64,000 bases of DNA from Anomaloglossus baeobatrachus (GCF_048569485.1 NW_027445228.1:1-64000); one strand, 5' to 3'. Shown: positions 1-12,410, counted from the stretch's first letter. The notes: generated from the sequence alone by a model not told the origin. Program-made: numbers and translations.

Positions 1-19
1 CGCGAAGAGGCCTCCACAA

Positions 20-200
20 CACGCACCGAACACTGCCCCGCGAGAACACGCACCACTGCCCCGCGAGAACACGCACCACTGCCCCGCGAGAACACGCACC
101 ACTGCTCCGCGAGAACACGCACCACTGCCCCGCGAGAACACGCACCACTGCCCCGCGAGAACACGCACCACTGCCCCGCGAGAGCCCCCACAACACGCAC
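20..200. repeat. 23-bp C-rich minisatellite
   Basis: About eight tandem copies of a 23-bp unit built on GAGAACACGCACCACTGCC, nearly identical to one another. It runs straight into the next C-rich array, and both belong to the segment that reappears inverted near 47.4-48.8 kb. No coding content is credible. Confidence 0.9.
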
Positions 201-865
201 TACTGCCCCGCGAGAGCCCCCCAAACGTTCAGCGTCGCCCTCCGCGAGCCCCCCCCACAGACGTGCAGCGTCGCCCTCCGCGAGCCCTCCCCCACAGACG
301 TGCAGCGTCGCCCTCTGCGAGCCCCCCCCCACAGACGTTGCAGCGTCGCCCTCCGCGAGCCCCCCCCCACAGACGTGCAGCGTCGCCCTCCGCGAGCCCC
401 CCCCCCACAGACGTGCAGCGTCGCCCTCCGCGAGCCCCCCCTCCACAGACGTGCAGCGTCGCCCTCCGCGAGCCCCCCCTCCCCCCACAAACGTGCAGTG
501 TCTCCCCCCTGGCCACTGCGAGCCCCCCAAACATGCAGTGTCACCCCCTGGCCACAGAGCCCTTGAAACATGTAGGGCACCCCCTGGCCACTGCGAGCCC
601 CCCAAACATGCAACGTCGCCCCCTACATGCCCTCCAAACATGCAGCCTCACCCCCCTGGCCAGTGCGAGCCCCCCAAACATGCGTCGCCCCCCGGCCAGT
701 GCGAGCCCCCCAAACATGCATCGCCCCCCAAACATGCATCACCCCCCGGCCAGTGTGAGCCCCCCCAAACATGCAGCGTCGCCCACTGCCAGCCCCCCCA
801 AAGGTGCAGCTTCACCCCCTGTCCAGTGCGAGTGCACCCCCAAACATGCAGAGTCGCTCCATGGC
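201..865. repeat. C-rich minisatellite, two subfamilies, unit about 36-40 bp
   Basis: The first part (to about 480) repeats a unit containing ACAGACGTGCAGCGTCGCC followed by a C tract. The second part repeats a diverged unit containing CCAAACATGCAGCGTC and CTGGCCAGTGCGAG. Read on the minus strand the unit resembles that of the G-rich array at 47767-48841 (GCAGG, then a G tract, then CTGCACCTTGG). Open frames across it, on both strands, are side effects of a stop-poor unit and are not genes. Confidence 0.9.
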
Positions 866-869
866 AAGT

Positions 870-1225
870 GCAAGCCGCCCAAAATGTTCCACATTGCCTC
901 CTGCCTAGAATAACCACCACATTCCTTATGAAACCTCCACAGCATCACCCCCCTGCTCCGTGTAACCCCCCCCCATATCCCCCCCTCCTTATGGAAGCCT
1001 CCACAGCCCTGTGCTGCAGCTTCAGCCCCTTCCCTGTGATATATACACGAGCTGCAGCCCCCAGTAGTGACAGGAGACACTTTTATTTCTTCCCCCAAAA
1101 TCCAGTGTGACCTCAGCTCTATAACTAATGAGGAAAAGCGGAATCTTCCCCACCTCAGGGTCAGGATCCGTCCGCTCTGCACAGGAGCCCGAGCACTGCT
1201 GCTTCCGGTCACAGATCAGGGGAGA
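870..1225 (-). repeat. Single-copy arm of a minisatellite-bearing element
   Basis: This segment matches 47470-47690 in reverse orientation over more than 200 bp. Shared points include the stretch around AGTGTCTCCTGTCACTACTG, a TATATATCACAGGGAAGG stretch and CTCATTAGTTATAGAGCTG. In both places it lies between the CACTGGGATYTAG repeat and the C/G-rich minisatellite, so all three are parts of one repeated unit. The left copy has about 70 bp that the right copy lacks. No protein or RNA family was recognised. Confidence 0.7.
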
Positions 1226-1625
1226 TGCTAGAGAATACGGTCGTAGCTAAATCCCAGTGGCTAGAAGGACCTGGTCCCTCCTTCCACTGGGATTTAGCGT
1301 TCTCTCTATAGAGTCGGCTATTTCCCAATGGGCAGAGGGACCAGGTCCTTCTAGCCACTGGGATGTAGCCTGCTCTGTATGAGAAAGCTAATCCTAGTGG
1401 GCTAAAGGACCAGGTCCCAATAAGTATTTTAATACAATTTTTAAGTGGGAAAAAAGGACCAGGTCCCTCTGTCCACTGGGATGTAGCCTGCTCTACATAA
1501 GAAAGCTAAATCCTAGTGGGCTAAAGGACCAGGGTCCTAATGCGTGTGTTAATACAAGACTTAGTGATCTACTGGACCAGGTCCTTTTGCCCACTGGGAT
1601 TTAGCCTGCTCTTTATCAAAAAGTT
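1226..1625. repeat. Degenerate tandem/inverted repeat with GGACCAGGTCC core
   Basis: Three to four degenerate units of roughly 107-120 bp carry GGACCAGGTCC followed by CCACTGGGATTTAGCCTGCTCT. Complementary versions (GCTAAATCCCAGTGG, GCTAAATCCTAGTGGGC) alternate with them, so the block has internal dyad symmetry. A single related unit occurs at about 47445-47470. Function unknown. Confidence 0.6.
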
Positions 1626-1639
1626 AAATCGTAGAGGGC

Positions 1640-1904
1640 TAAAATTTATCCTGTGACTTTTCCCAATCAGTTTCACCCCATTGCTTCTAGTCTTTCCTTG
1701 TGCAAATGAGAATAGGGCTGACCCCTCTGCAGTGTGAAAGCCGTTGAGATATTTGTAGACGGCCATTAAGTTTTCTCTCTGTTTTCTTTTTGCAAGCTAA
1801 ACATTCCCAAATCCTGTAACCGTTCCTCATAGGACATGGTTTGTAGACCTTCACCATTCTGGTCGCTCTTCTCTGAACTTGCTCCAATTTGTTGAGGTAT
1901 TTTC
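1640..1904 (-). pseudogene. CR1/L3-like LINE ORF2 remnant, C-terminal part
   Basis: Read on the minus strand this encodes pieces typical of the ORF2 end of CR1-type LINEs: a LEQVQRRATRMV motif, a degraded version of the usual 'YEERL..LGLFSL..RR' block, then VYKYLNG. The family makes a reverse transcriptase and endonuclease, but only this C-terminal tail is visible here. Frame changes occur inside it, so it is a fossil. The DNA continues at 4568 after an inserted transposon; joined across a TA, the antisense sequence reads as one CR1-like stretch. Confidence 0.7.
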
Positions 1905-1906
1905 TA

Positions 1907-4565
1907 AGGCTACTTTCACACTTGCGTTGGACGGCTTCGGTTGCTATCCGCAGCCTTGAGGAATTACGGTAACTGTTGCAGGAAACCGTTATATTCCTCA
2001 TAGACTTCCATTAGCTACGGATAGCAACGGATGGTCTTACGTTGTATCCGCTACACAACACAGCATCGTTATTTTGATGCTGCGTCGGGCGGAAGGAACG
2101 CTGCATGTAGCGTTTTTTGTGTCGATAAAATAGCGCACCTTGACGGATTCCGTTGGAATCCGCCACAGTGTCTAATGATTGTCTATGGTTGCGGATTCCG
2201 CCGCTATGCGCTAAGCAGCGGAATCCGCTGACGCATTAAGTCACATTCTACTGCGCATGCTCAGCAAAATCGTTTAAAATCACTCCTGGTCTCTCTCCCC
2301 CCCCTCTCACCCCCTCTCTCATACTCACCGATCACGGGCGCGACACTGCACAGCTGTCACACTGCTCCGGCGGCTTTTCCTCTTTTGAAAAGGCAGCCGC
2401 TCATTATCCATCTCGTATTCCCTGCTTCCCTCGCCCACCTATGATTGGTTGCAGTCAGACCCCCGCCCCCACGCTGAGTGACAGCTGTTTCACTGCAACC
2501 AATCACAGCCGACGGTGGGCGGGTCTATATCGTGCAGTACAATAAATAAATAATTAAAAAAAAACGGCGTGCGGTCCCCCCAATTTTGATACCAGCCAAG
2601 GTAAAGCCCACACGGCTGAAGGCTGGTATTCTAAGGATGGGGAGCCCCACGTTATGGGGAGCCCCGCAGCCTAAAACTATCAGCCAGCAGCCGCCCGGAA
2701 TTGCCGTATCCATTAGATGCGACAGTCCCGGGGACTCTACCCGGCTCATCCCGAATTGCCCTGGTGCGGTGGCAATTGAGGTAATAAGTTAATGGCAGCA
2801 GCCCATAGCTGCCACTAAGTCCTAGGTTAATCATGGCAGGCATCTATGAGACACATTCCATGATTAACCTGTAAGTGAAAGTAAATAAACACATACACCC
2901 GAAAGAATCTTTTATTAGGAATAAAAGACAAAAAAACACCCTCTTTCACCACTTTATTAAAATCCCCAAATACCCCCTCCAGGTCCGGAGTAATCTACAC
3001 GAGGTCCTGCGACGCATCCAGCTCTGCTACATGAAGCTGACAGGAGCGGCTGTAGAACACCTCCGCTCGCTGTGAGCTCCACTCAGCAACTGAAGTGAAT
3101 TGCGCTGTCAGCGGGAATGTCACTGAGGTAATGCCTGTGTGTGTGCGGTGATGATGAGTGCGGTAGTGCGTGCGTGTGCGGTGATGATGGGTGCGGTAGT
3201 GTCGGTGTGTGTGCGGTCATGATGAGGGCTGTAGTGTCGGGATATGTGCGGTGAAGATGTGGGCTCTAGTGTCAGGATGTGTGCGATGATGATGAGGGCT
3301 GTAGTGTCGGCATGTGTGCGGTGATGATGTGGGCGGTAGTGTCAGGATGTGTGCGGTGATGATGAGGGCTGTAGTGTCGGGTTGTGTGCGGTGAAGATGA
3401 GGGCTGTAGTATCAGGATGTGTGCGGTGGAGATGAGGGCTGTAGTGTCAGGATGTGTGCGGTGAAGATGTGGGCTGTAGTGTCGGGATGTGTGCGATGAT
3501 GATGTGGGCGGTAGTGTCGGGGTGTGTGGTGATGATGAGGGCTGTAGTGTCGGGATGTGTGCGGTGATGATGTGGGCAGTAGTGTCGGGATGTGTGCGGT
3601 GATGATGTGGGCGGTAGTGTCGGGATGTGTGCGGTGAAGATGTGGGCTGTAGTGTCGGGATGTGTGTGATGATGATGTGGGCGGTAGTGTCGGGGTGTGT
3701 GCGATGATGATGTGGGCGGTAGTGTCGGGGTGTGTGCGATGATGATGAGGGCTGTAGTGTCGGGATGTGTGCGGTGATGATGTGGGCGGTAGTGTCGGGA
3801 TGTGTGCGGTGATGATGAGGGCTGTAGTGTCGGGATGTGTGTGGTGAAGATGAGGGCTGTAGTGTCGGGATGTGTGCGGTGATGATGAGGGCTGTAGTGT
3901 CGGGATGTGTGCGGTGATGATGTGGGCGGTAGTGTCGGGATGTGTGCGGTGATGATGAGGGCTGTAGTGTCGGGATGTGTGTGGTGAAGATGTGGGCTGT
4001 AGTGTCGGGATGTGTGCGGTGATGATAAGGGCTGTAGTGTCGGTGTGTGTGCGGTGATGATGAGGGCTGTAGTGTCGGTGTGTGTGCGGTGATGATGAGG
4101 GCTGTAGTGTCGGGATGTGTGCGGTGAAGATGAGGGCTGTAGTGTCGGGATGTGTGTGGTGAAGATGTGGGCTGTAGTGTCGGGATGTGTGCGGTGATGA
4201 TGAGGGCTGTAGTGTCGGGATGTGTGTGGTGAAGATGTGGGCTGTAGTGTCGGGATGTGTGCGGTGATGATAAGGGCTGTAGTGTCGGTGTGTGTGCGGT
4301 GATGATGAGGGCTGTAGTGTCGGTGTGTGTGCGGTGATGATGAGGGCTGTAGTGTCGGGATGTGTGTGGTGAAGATGAGGGCTGTAGTGTCGGGATGTGT
4401 GTGGTGAAGATGAGGGCTCTCTCTCGGCTAAAGAAAAGTTAACGCAATGCGTTATTTCACTGAAATCCGTTGCCTTTATTATCACACTTTTTGCAAGGCA
4501 TCCGTCACATGCGTTACACAACGCATTGTTACGGATGCCGTTCAACGCAAGTGTGAAAGTAGCCT
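1907..4565. mobile_element. DNA transposon, non-autonomous, TA target duplication
   Basis: Perfect terminal inverted repeats begin AGGCTACTTTCACACTTGCG (left) and end with its complement (right), about 23 bp, flanked by TA on both sides (1905-1906, 4566-4567). It splits a CR1-like LINE remnant, which supports the borders. No transposase frame is visible. The interior has a core around 2330-2870 (GGCGTGCGGTCCCCCC, AAAGCCCACACGGCTGAAGG) shared with elements at 9.87-11.74 and 14.03-15.28 kb, and a 35-bp array from about 3125 to 4418. The TA duplication fits the Tc1/mariner or ISL2EU type, but I cannot assign the superfamily from the ends alone. Confidence 0.75.
3125..4418. repeat. 35-bp minisatellite inside the TA-flanked transposon
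   Basis: About 37 copies of a 35-bp unit built on GGCTGTAGTGTCGGGATGTG and GCGGTGATGATGA, with variants (GTGGGCGG / GAGGGCTG, GAAGATG / GATGATG). The other copy of the transposon (14034-15275) has only about three units, so the array grew within this copy. The minus strand stays open for 377 codons (His/Thr/Pro-rich), which I treat as an accident of the repeat. Confidence 0.95.
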
Positions 4566-4567
4566 TA

Positions 4568-4770
4568 GATGTGGTGCCCAGAATTGCAGATGAGGTCTGA
4601 CCAAAGAGTAGAGAGTGATAATTACTTCATGTGATCTGGACTCTGTGCTTCTGTTAATACATTCCACCATTGTGTTTTGCCTTTTTTGCTGCTGCATCAC
4701 ACTGTTGACTCATGTTCAGTCTGTCGTGTATTAGTTTACTATTAGTGGTACTAGATTTGAAAGTGTTGAC
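4568..4770 (-). pseudogene. CR1/L3-like LINE remnant, continuation
   Basis: This is the other side of the LINE fragment split by the 1907-4565 element. On the plus strand it reads GTGGTGCCCAGAATTGCAGATGAGGTCTGACC, in antisense the 'QFWAPH' block that precedes the VQRRAT motif in CR1-type ORF2 proteins. Similarity fades after about 4770. Too decayed to code. Confidence 0.65.
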
Positions 4771-5702
4771 ATTAATTTTTTTCACATAGGCTAAGTGATA
4801 TGGAAGACTACAATGTAAGCTCATAGGTTGCATGTACAGCAGCTGACGCAGTGTCACCCCCGCCTGTGGAAATGCGAGTTTGCTCTGCAGCAGAACGCAG
4901 CAGCCCGTGCCTACAATCACAATTCGGCACGCTACCAACTTTTGCTTTTTTCTCCCTGTGGAGAACAGTCGGGCCAGAGCAACATAAATTGACATGCTGC
5001 TGCTTGGAAAGCCACACCGCATTTCAATTTATGGAGCTGAGAAAAGAAGCGCCGCGGGCAGGAGATTTCTATAAATCCATCCACTGTGCTTGTACTGTAG
5101 AATGCAGCATTCTGGAAGCGGAAAAACACGCTACTTCCAAAACGTTGGAAACATTGACTGTGCCCATACCCTTACAGTCCCAAACCAGATTGCGCATCAT
5201 CTTCACTGCTGTCATGTTCTATGCTGTTTGACTGTGACATCACTTCAACATCGCTGCAGCCAATCACAGATCTCCGTGGCTCAGCCGACGTAGCTGGAAC
5301 AAGTTGCTGAGGTCAGTGATTGGCTGCAAGAGATCAATGTCTTGATGTAGACACTTCTGAACTCGTGTATGGTACTAAAGTTTCTTGTTGTTGTGTTACA
5401 CATGGAATCAAAGGGAAAAAAGAGTGAATCAGGACAAGACCTTTAGTTGCAGGGCGCCCTTTGCAGATGTTTTTTTCTTTCAACTCACTATTACAAACTT
5501 TGCTGTGTATGGTATTTTTCCCTTTAAAGTAGTTATTTTATCAAATAAATCTATTCACAATGATGTACATGCTGCCATAATCACCATATAGGTGAAATGT
5601 GTCTGACCGCAGCTTGTAATGTATTCCATGTAATAGGGCGGTCGTTCAATGTTTCATAACTTCTGTCAGGGCCCATCAATCACTAGTGAGTAACGTTATG
5701 CC
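4771..5702. other. Unclassified stretch without a visible gene
   Basis: No convincing gene, RNA or transposon end was found. Two short frames overlap on opposite strands and have no recognisable domains. A ...GCAGCCAATCACAG... / GTGATTGGCTGCAAG pair at about 5254 and 5312 forms a local inverted repeat. The 3' part leads into the 88-bp satellite. Confidence 0.4.
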
Positions 5703-8700
5703 AGGTAATACAATGAAGAGCTAAGGATGTGGTGTGGTCAGAGGCCGTTCTCATACCTCCTGTCCATCTGCCACACATTACACACCGGCCAGGTAATACA
5801 ATGAGGAGCTAAGGCTGTGGTGCGGTAGAGGCCGTTCTCATACCTCCTGTCCATCTGCCACACATTACACACCGGCCAGGTAATACAATGAAGAGCTAAG
5901 GATGTGGTGTGGTCAGAGGCCGTTCTCATACCTCCTGTCCATCTGCCACACATTACACACCGGCCAGGTAATACAATGAGGAGCTAAGGCTGTGGTGCGG
6001 TAGAGGCCGTTCTCATACCTCCTGTCCATCTGCCACACATTACACACCGGCCAGGTAATACAATGAAGAGCTAAGGATGTGGTGTGGTCAGAGGCCGTTC
6101 TCATACCTCCTGTCCATCTGCCACACATTACACACCGGCCAGGTAATACAATGAGGAGCTAAGGCTGTGGTGCGGTAGAGGCCGTTCTCATACCTCCTGT
6201 CCATCTGCCACACATTACACACCGGCCAGGTAATACAATGAAGAGCTGAGGATGTGGTGCGGTCAGAGGCCATTCTCACACCTCCTGTCCATCTGCCACA
6301 CATTACACACCGGCCAGGTAATACAATGAAGAGCTAAGAATGTGGTGTGGTCAGAGGCCGTTCTCATACCTCCTGTCCATCTGCCACACATTACACACCG
6401 GCCAGGTAATACAATGAGGAGCTAAGGCTGTGGTGCGGTAGAGGCCGTTCTCATACCTCCTGTCCATCTGCCACACATTACACACCGGCCAGGTAATATA
6501 ATGAAGAGCTAAGGATGTGGTGCGGTCAGAGGCCATTCTCACACCTCCTGTCCATCTGCCACACATTACACACCGGCCAGGTAATACAATGAGGAGCTAA
6601 GGTTGTGGTGCGGTAGAGGCCGTTCTCATACCCCCTATCCGTCTGCCACACATTACACACCGGCCAGGTAATACAATGAAGAGCTAAGGATCTGGTGCGG
6701 TCAGAGGCCGTTCTCACACCTCCTGTCCATCTGCCACACATTACACACCGGCCAGGTAATAAAATGAAGAGCTAAGGATGTGGTGCGGTAGAGGCCGTTC
6801 TCATACCTCCTGTCCATCTGCCACACATTACACACCGGCCAGGTAATATAATGAAGAGCTAAGGATGTGGTGCGGTCAGAGGCCGTTCTCATACCTCCTG
6901 TCCATCTGCCACACATTACACACCGGCCAGGTAATACAATGAAGAGCTAAGGATGTGGTGCGGTCAGAGGCCGTTCTCATACCTCCTGTCCATCTGCCAC
7001 ACATTACACACCGGCCAGGTAATACAATGAAGAGCTAAGGATGTGGTGTGGTCAGAGGACGTTCTCATACCTCCTGTCCATCTGCCACACATTACACACC
7101 GGCCAGGTAATACAATGAAGAGCTAAGGATGTGGTGCGGTCAGAGGCCGTTCTCATACCTCCTGTCCGTCTGCCACACATTACACACCGGCCAGGTAATA
7201 AAATGTAGAGCTGAGGATGTGGTGCGGTAGAGGCCGTTCTCATACCTCCTGTCCGTCTGCCACACATTACACACCGGCCATGTAATAAAATGAAGAGCTA
7301 AGGATGTGGTGCGGTCAGAGGCCATTCTCATACCTCCTGTCCGTCTGCCACACATTACACACCGGCTAGGTAATACAATGAAGAGCTAAGGCTGTGGTGC
7401 GGTCAGAGGCCGTTCTCACACCTCCTGTCCATCTGCCACACATTACACACCGGCCAGGTAATAAAATGAAGAGCTAAGGATGTGGTGCGGTCAGAGGCCA
7501 TTCTCATACCTCCTGTCCGTCTGCCACACATTACACACCGGCCAGGTAATAAAATGAAGAGCTAAGGATGTGGTGCGGCCAGAGGCCGTTCTCATACCTC
7601 CTGTCCGTCTGCAACACATTACACACCGGCCAGGTAATATAATGAAGAGCTAAGGATGTGGTGCGGTCAGAGGCCGTTCTCATACCTCCTGTCCATCTGC
7701 CACACATTATACACCGGCCAGGTAATAAAATGAAGAGCTAAGGATGTGGTGCGGTCAGAGGCCGTTCTCATACCTCCTGTCCGTCTGCCACACATTACAC
7801 ACCGGCCAGGTAATAAAATGAAGAGCTAAGGATGTGGTGCGGTCAGAGGCCATTCTCATACCTCCTGTCCGTCTGCCACACATTACACACCGGCCAGGTA
7901 ATAAAATGAAGAGCTAAGGATGTGGTGCGGTCAGAGGCCATTCTCATTCCTCCTGTCCATCTGCCACACATTACACACCGGCCAGGTAATAAAATGAAGA
8001 GCTAAGGCTGTGGTGCGGCCAGAGGCCGTTCTCATACCTCCTGTCCGTCTGCAACACATTACACACCGGCCAGGTAATATAATGAAGAGCTAAGGATGTG
8101 GTGCGGTCAAAGGCCGTTCTCATACCTCCTGTCCATCAGCCACACATTACACACCGGCCAGGTAATACAATGAAGAGCTAAGGATGTGGTGCGGTCAGAG
8201 GCCGTTCTCATACCTTCTGTCCATCTGCCACACATTACACACCGGCCAGGTAATACAATGAAGAGCTAAGGATGTGGTGTGGTCAGAGGCCGTTCTCACA
8301 CCTCCTGTCCATCTGCCACACATTACACACCGGCCAGGTAATATAATGAAGAGCTAAGGATGTGGTGCGGTCAAAGGCCGTTCTCATACCTCCTGTCCAT
8401 CTGCCACACATTATACACCGGCCAGGTAATAAAATGAAGAGCTAAGGATGTGGTGCGGTCAGAGGCCGTTCTCATACCTCCTGTCCATCAGCCACACATT
8501 ACACACCGGCCAGGTAATACAATGAAGAGCTAAGGATGTGGTGCGGTCAGAGGTCGTTCTCATACCTCCTGTCCATCTGCCACACATTACACACCGGCCA
8601 GGTAATACAATGAAGAGCTAAGGATGTGGTGCGGTCAGAGGCCGTTCTTATACCTCCTGTCCATCTGCCACACATTACACACCGGCCAGGTAATACAATG

Positions 8701-9828
8701 AAGAGCTAATAATGTGGTGTGGTCAGAGGACGTTCTCATACCTCCTGTCCATCGATCACACATTACACACCGGCCAGGTAATACAATGAAGAGCTGAGGA
8801 TGTGGTGCGGTAGAGGCCGTTCTCATACCTCCTGTCCATCTGCCACACATTACACACCGGCCAGGTAATATAATGAAGAGCTAAGGATGTGGTGCGGTCA
8901 GAGGCCGTTCTCACACCTCCTGTCCGTCTGCCACACATTACACACCGGCCAGGTAATATAATGAAGAGCTAAGGATGTGGTGCGGTCAGAGGCCGTTCTC
9001 ATACCTCCTGTCCATCTGCCACACATTATACACTGGCCAGGTAATACAATGAAGAGCTGAGGATGTGGTGCGGTCAGAGGCCGTTCTCATACCTCCTGTC
9101 CATCTGCCACACATTACACACCGGCCAGGTAATATAATGAAGAGCTGAGGATGTGTTGCGGTCAGAGGCCATTCTCATACCTCCTGTCCATCTGCCACAC
9201 ATTACACACCGGCCAGGTAATATAATGAAGAGCTAAGGATGTGGTGCGGTAGAAGCCGTTCTCATACCTCCTGTCCGTCTGCCACACATTACACACCGGC
9301 CAGGTAATACAATGAAGAGCTAAGGATCTGGTGCGGTCAGAGGCCGTTCTCATACCTCCTGTCCGTCTGCCACACATTACACACCGGCCAGGTAATATAA
9401 TGAAGAGCTGAGGATGTGATGTGGTCAGAGGCCGTTCTCATACCTCCTGTCCATCTGCCACACATTACACACCGGCCAGGTAATACAATGAAGAGCTAAG
9501 GATGTGGTGCGGTAGAGGCCGTTCTCACACCTCCTGTCCATCTACCACACATTACGCATCGGCCAGGTAATAAAATGAAGAGCTAAGGCTGTGGTGCGGT
9601 AGACGCCGTTCTCACACCTCCTGTCCATCTACCACACATTACGCATCGGCCAGGTAATAAAATGAAGAGCTAAGGCTGTGGTGCGGTAGAGGCCGTTCTC
9701 ATACCTCCTGTCCATCTGCCACACATTACACACCGGCCAGGTAATAATATGAAGAGCTAAGGATGTGGTGTGGTAGAGGCCGTTCTCATACCTCCTGTCC
9801 ATCTGCCACACATTATGCACCGGCCACT
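5703..9828. repeat. 88-bp satellite array, about 47 units
   Basis: Tandem units of 87-88 bp contain CACATTACACACCGGCCAGG, a TAATACAATGAAGAGCTAAGG segment, GTGGTGCGGTCAGAGGCCG and CATACCTCCTGTCCATCTGCC. At the left edge (5703-6230) two unit types (88 and 87 bp) alternate as a 175-bp dimer with almost no divergence; further right the units are mixed and more variable. The 71-codon frames that recur every 175 bp are repeat artefacts. Confidence 0.95.
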
Positions 9829-9870
9829 GTGACAGGTCTTGCAAGTTGACTAGCAGCAATTCCATCTTTA

Positions 9871-11741
9871 GGCCCTGTGTGCACACTGCGTTTTTTGCTC
9901 CATTTTTGGGTGCAGTTTGTTGCCCAAAACTGCATGAATTGCCTTCACCATCAAAGTCTATGAGAATTCAGACAGGCTGTGCGCACGTTGCTTCTTTGTT
10001 ACTTGCAGTTTTGGTTGCAGAAAAAAGATGCAGCATGTCACTTCTTTCTGCGTTTTGTCCCTGCGTTTTGGAGGACTGACAGATCAATTTCCGGCTCACT
10101 CGACGTCGGTGGGGGATTGATCCATGGTATCTGGTCAGATGCTGGTCCCCATATAAAGTCTATGGGAACCAGAATCTGGCGCAAAGGGGTTGGAACAAGT
10201 ACTTCACACTCAACGGCACCGCTGTCACACTACTCCCACAGCCTTTCTTCTTCCCGGGTTGCTCATTAGGCTCATTCATATTCACTGCTTCCCCCGCCCA
10301 CTGGTGGCTGTGATTGGTTGCAGTCAGACGCGCCCCCACGCTGAATGACAGCTGTCTGACTACAACTCAACACGGGTGGGCGGGTCTATATCATGTAGTA
10401 AAATAAATAATAACGGCGTGCGGTCCCCTCATACCCAGCCAAAATAAAGCCCCACAGCTGGGGACTAGTATTCTCAGACTGGGGAGACCTATGTTTATTA
10501 GGCTGCCCCAGCCTAAAAATATCAGTCTGCCAAATCATCCCTATTGCACTGGTACAGTGTCAATTGGGTAATAAGTAATTAATAACTGCCACTTAATCAT
10601 AGATTACTGATGGCAGGCGTCTATAAGACCCCCCCATCACTAATCTGTAAGTGAAAGTAAATGTTCTATGGCTCTTGCTGTGAGATTCAGATGTAGCAGT
10701 ACTGGATGAGTCGTGGGACCTCGTGTAGATTATGTCGGACCTGGAGGAGTGTTTTAGGGGTTAATAAAGTGGTGAAAGAGGGGGATTTTTTTGTCTTTTA
10801 TTTCAAATAACGGAGTTTTGGGGTGTTTGTGTTATTTTCCTTTAACTTACAGATTAGTGATGGGTGTCTCAGATGCCTGCCATCACTAATCTAGGACTTA
10901 GTGGCAGCAATGGGCGGCTATTAACTCCTTATGAACCCGCACCAGGGCAACGGGAAGAGCCGGAGCCCACGCCAGAATTGGCGCATCTAATGGATGCTCC
11001 ACTTCTGGTGCAGCTGTGAGCTGCTATTGTTAGGCTGGAAAGGGCCAAATAACTTATGGCCCTTCCCACCCTAATAACCTCAGCCCCCAGTTTTCTGCTA
11101 CACCTTAGCTAGTTTTAGAAAAAGGGGGGGAGGGACCCCACGTCACTTTAAAAAATTTAAAAAAAAAACTCGGATCCCCTTAATTTTTCATAATCAGCCA
11201 AGGTACAGCAGACAGCTGAGGGTTGTAGTCCGTTGCTGTTCCTGTGATGGATATGAAAAATGGGGGGGGACCACACATTATTTTTTTTTTTACCAAAAAA
11301 TAAAAAAAAAATAAGAAAAACAGCTGGCCAAGCTAGCTATCCCTCTATCAATAGACATAACAGAATCTAGTCCATTGTTTTCTTATCTATTCTATGTTTT
11401 ATCTCTTCTATCTATTCGAGCTATCAATTATCCTATCCTGTTTTGTTTCTCCTTTAAAAAAAAAATGCAGTATCAAAACCGCGGCAAAACATGCGATTTT
11501 TGGATGCGTTTTTTAGGCCAAAAACGTGCATCTTTGTGGTCAGTACAGAGCTGCAGTGTGCGCACATAGCCATAGCCTTTCTGACCTGTGTTTTTGCATT
11601 GTATATAGGGAAAATTGGAAAAAAAAATGTACCCATCATTGGGCCAAAAACACATTGACATGCAGGCGTTTTTGATTTTTTTTCGGCCAGTGGATGGGTT
11701 TGTTTGCTGAAGAAACAAAACTGCAGCGTGTGCACATAGCC
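9871..11741. mobile_element. PIF/Harbinger-like non-autonomous transposon, TTA target duplication
   Basis: The left end starts GGCCCTGTGTGCACACTGCG; the right end, read in reverse, starts GGCTATGTGCACACGCTGCA. Both are flanked by TTA (9868-9870, 11742-11744), the three-base TWA duplication typical of PIF/Harbinger. Ends rich in GCGTTTTTTG and GGCCAAAAA words recur in the 15801-17891 and 56603-57041 elements. The middle (about 10240-11250) carries the same core as the TA-flanked transposon at 1907-4565. No transposase is visible, so it would depend on one supplied elsewhere. Confidence 0.7.
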
Positions 11742-11744
11742 TTA

Positions 11745-12073
11745 ACTGAGCTTTGGAAAAATCTTTACTTTCTACCTTTAGTAAAGTGGCTTATTTCCAT
11801 TTTGAAGTGTCCTCTTTGCGCCTTGTGGCAGCTTTTCCCCCCGCTCCAGTCACCATTATAGCGTCCATGTCCTGCTCACGCTTCCCATGATCAGGTTTCT
11901 CTACAGTCCCCAATTCCCCCAGAGATCCTCATTACAGGCATCATCTGTTCAGCTTCTAATCATTTCTCTTTCCATTCATTTTACACCTCTGTAATATAAA
12001 ACATACAGGAGCCATAAGAGCTCGTACCAACATCTCAGCAGATTTATATCCCAAAGCAACGTCATCACAGCAG
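11745..12073. other. Unclassified stretch
   Basis: About 330 bp with no recognisable gene, repeat or RNA signal. It separates the Harbinger-like element from a minisatellite. Confidence 0.4.
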
Positions 12074-12410
12074 AAGCATCGTTACCACGCTCCATCCACT
12101 TCTATGGGAGCAGTGGTGTAATGTGTGACCCCCGCTGCTCCATCCACTTCTATGGGAGCAGTGGTGTAATGTGTGACCCCCGCTCCGTCCACTTCTATGG
12201 GAGCAGTGGTGTAATGTGTGACCCCCACCGCTCCATCCACTTCTATGGGAGCAGTGGTGTAATGTGTGACCCCCCCTGCTCCATCCACTTCTATGGGAGC
12301 AGTGGTGTAATGTGTGACCCCCGCCGCTCCATCCACTTCTATGGGAGCAGTGGTGTAATGTGTGACCCCCGCTCCGTCCACTTCTATGGGAGCAGTGGTG
12401 TAATGTAATG
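12074..12410. repeat. 45-48-bp minisatellite, about 7 units
   Basis: The unit contains CCACTTCTATGGGAGCAGTG and GTGTAATGTGTGACCCCCGC; lengths vary between about 41 and 48 bp through changes in the C-rich part. Open frames on both strands (GVMCDP on plus, TTAPIEVDGA on minus) follow from the unit and are not genes. Confidence 0.9.

Noticed and set aside
3412-4545. His/Thr/Pro-rich 377-codon minus-strand frame
   Set aside because: It spans the 35-bp minisatellite and continues into the transposon terminal repeat.
5703-9828. CRISPR-like array or a family of 71-codon genes
   Set aside because: The units are contiguous with no unique spacers and are 88 bp; the small frames are periodic by construction. 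A eukaryotic satellite.
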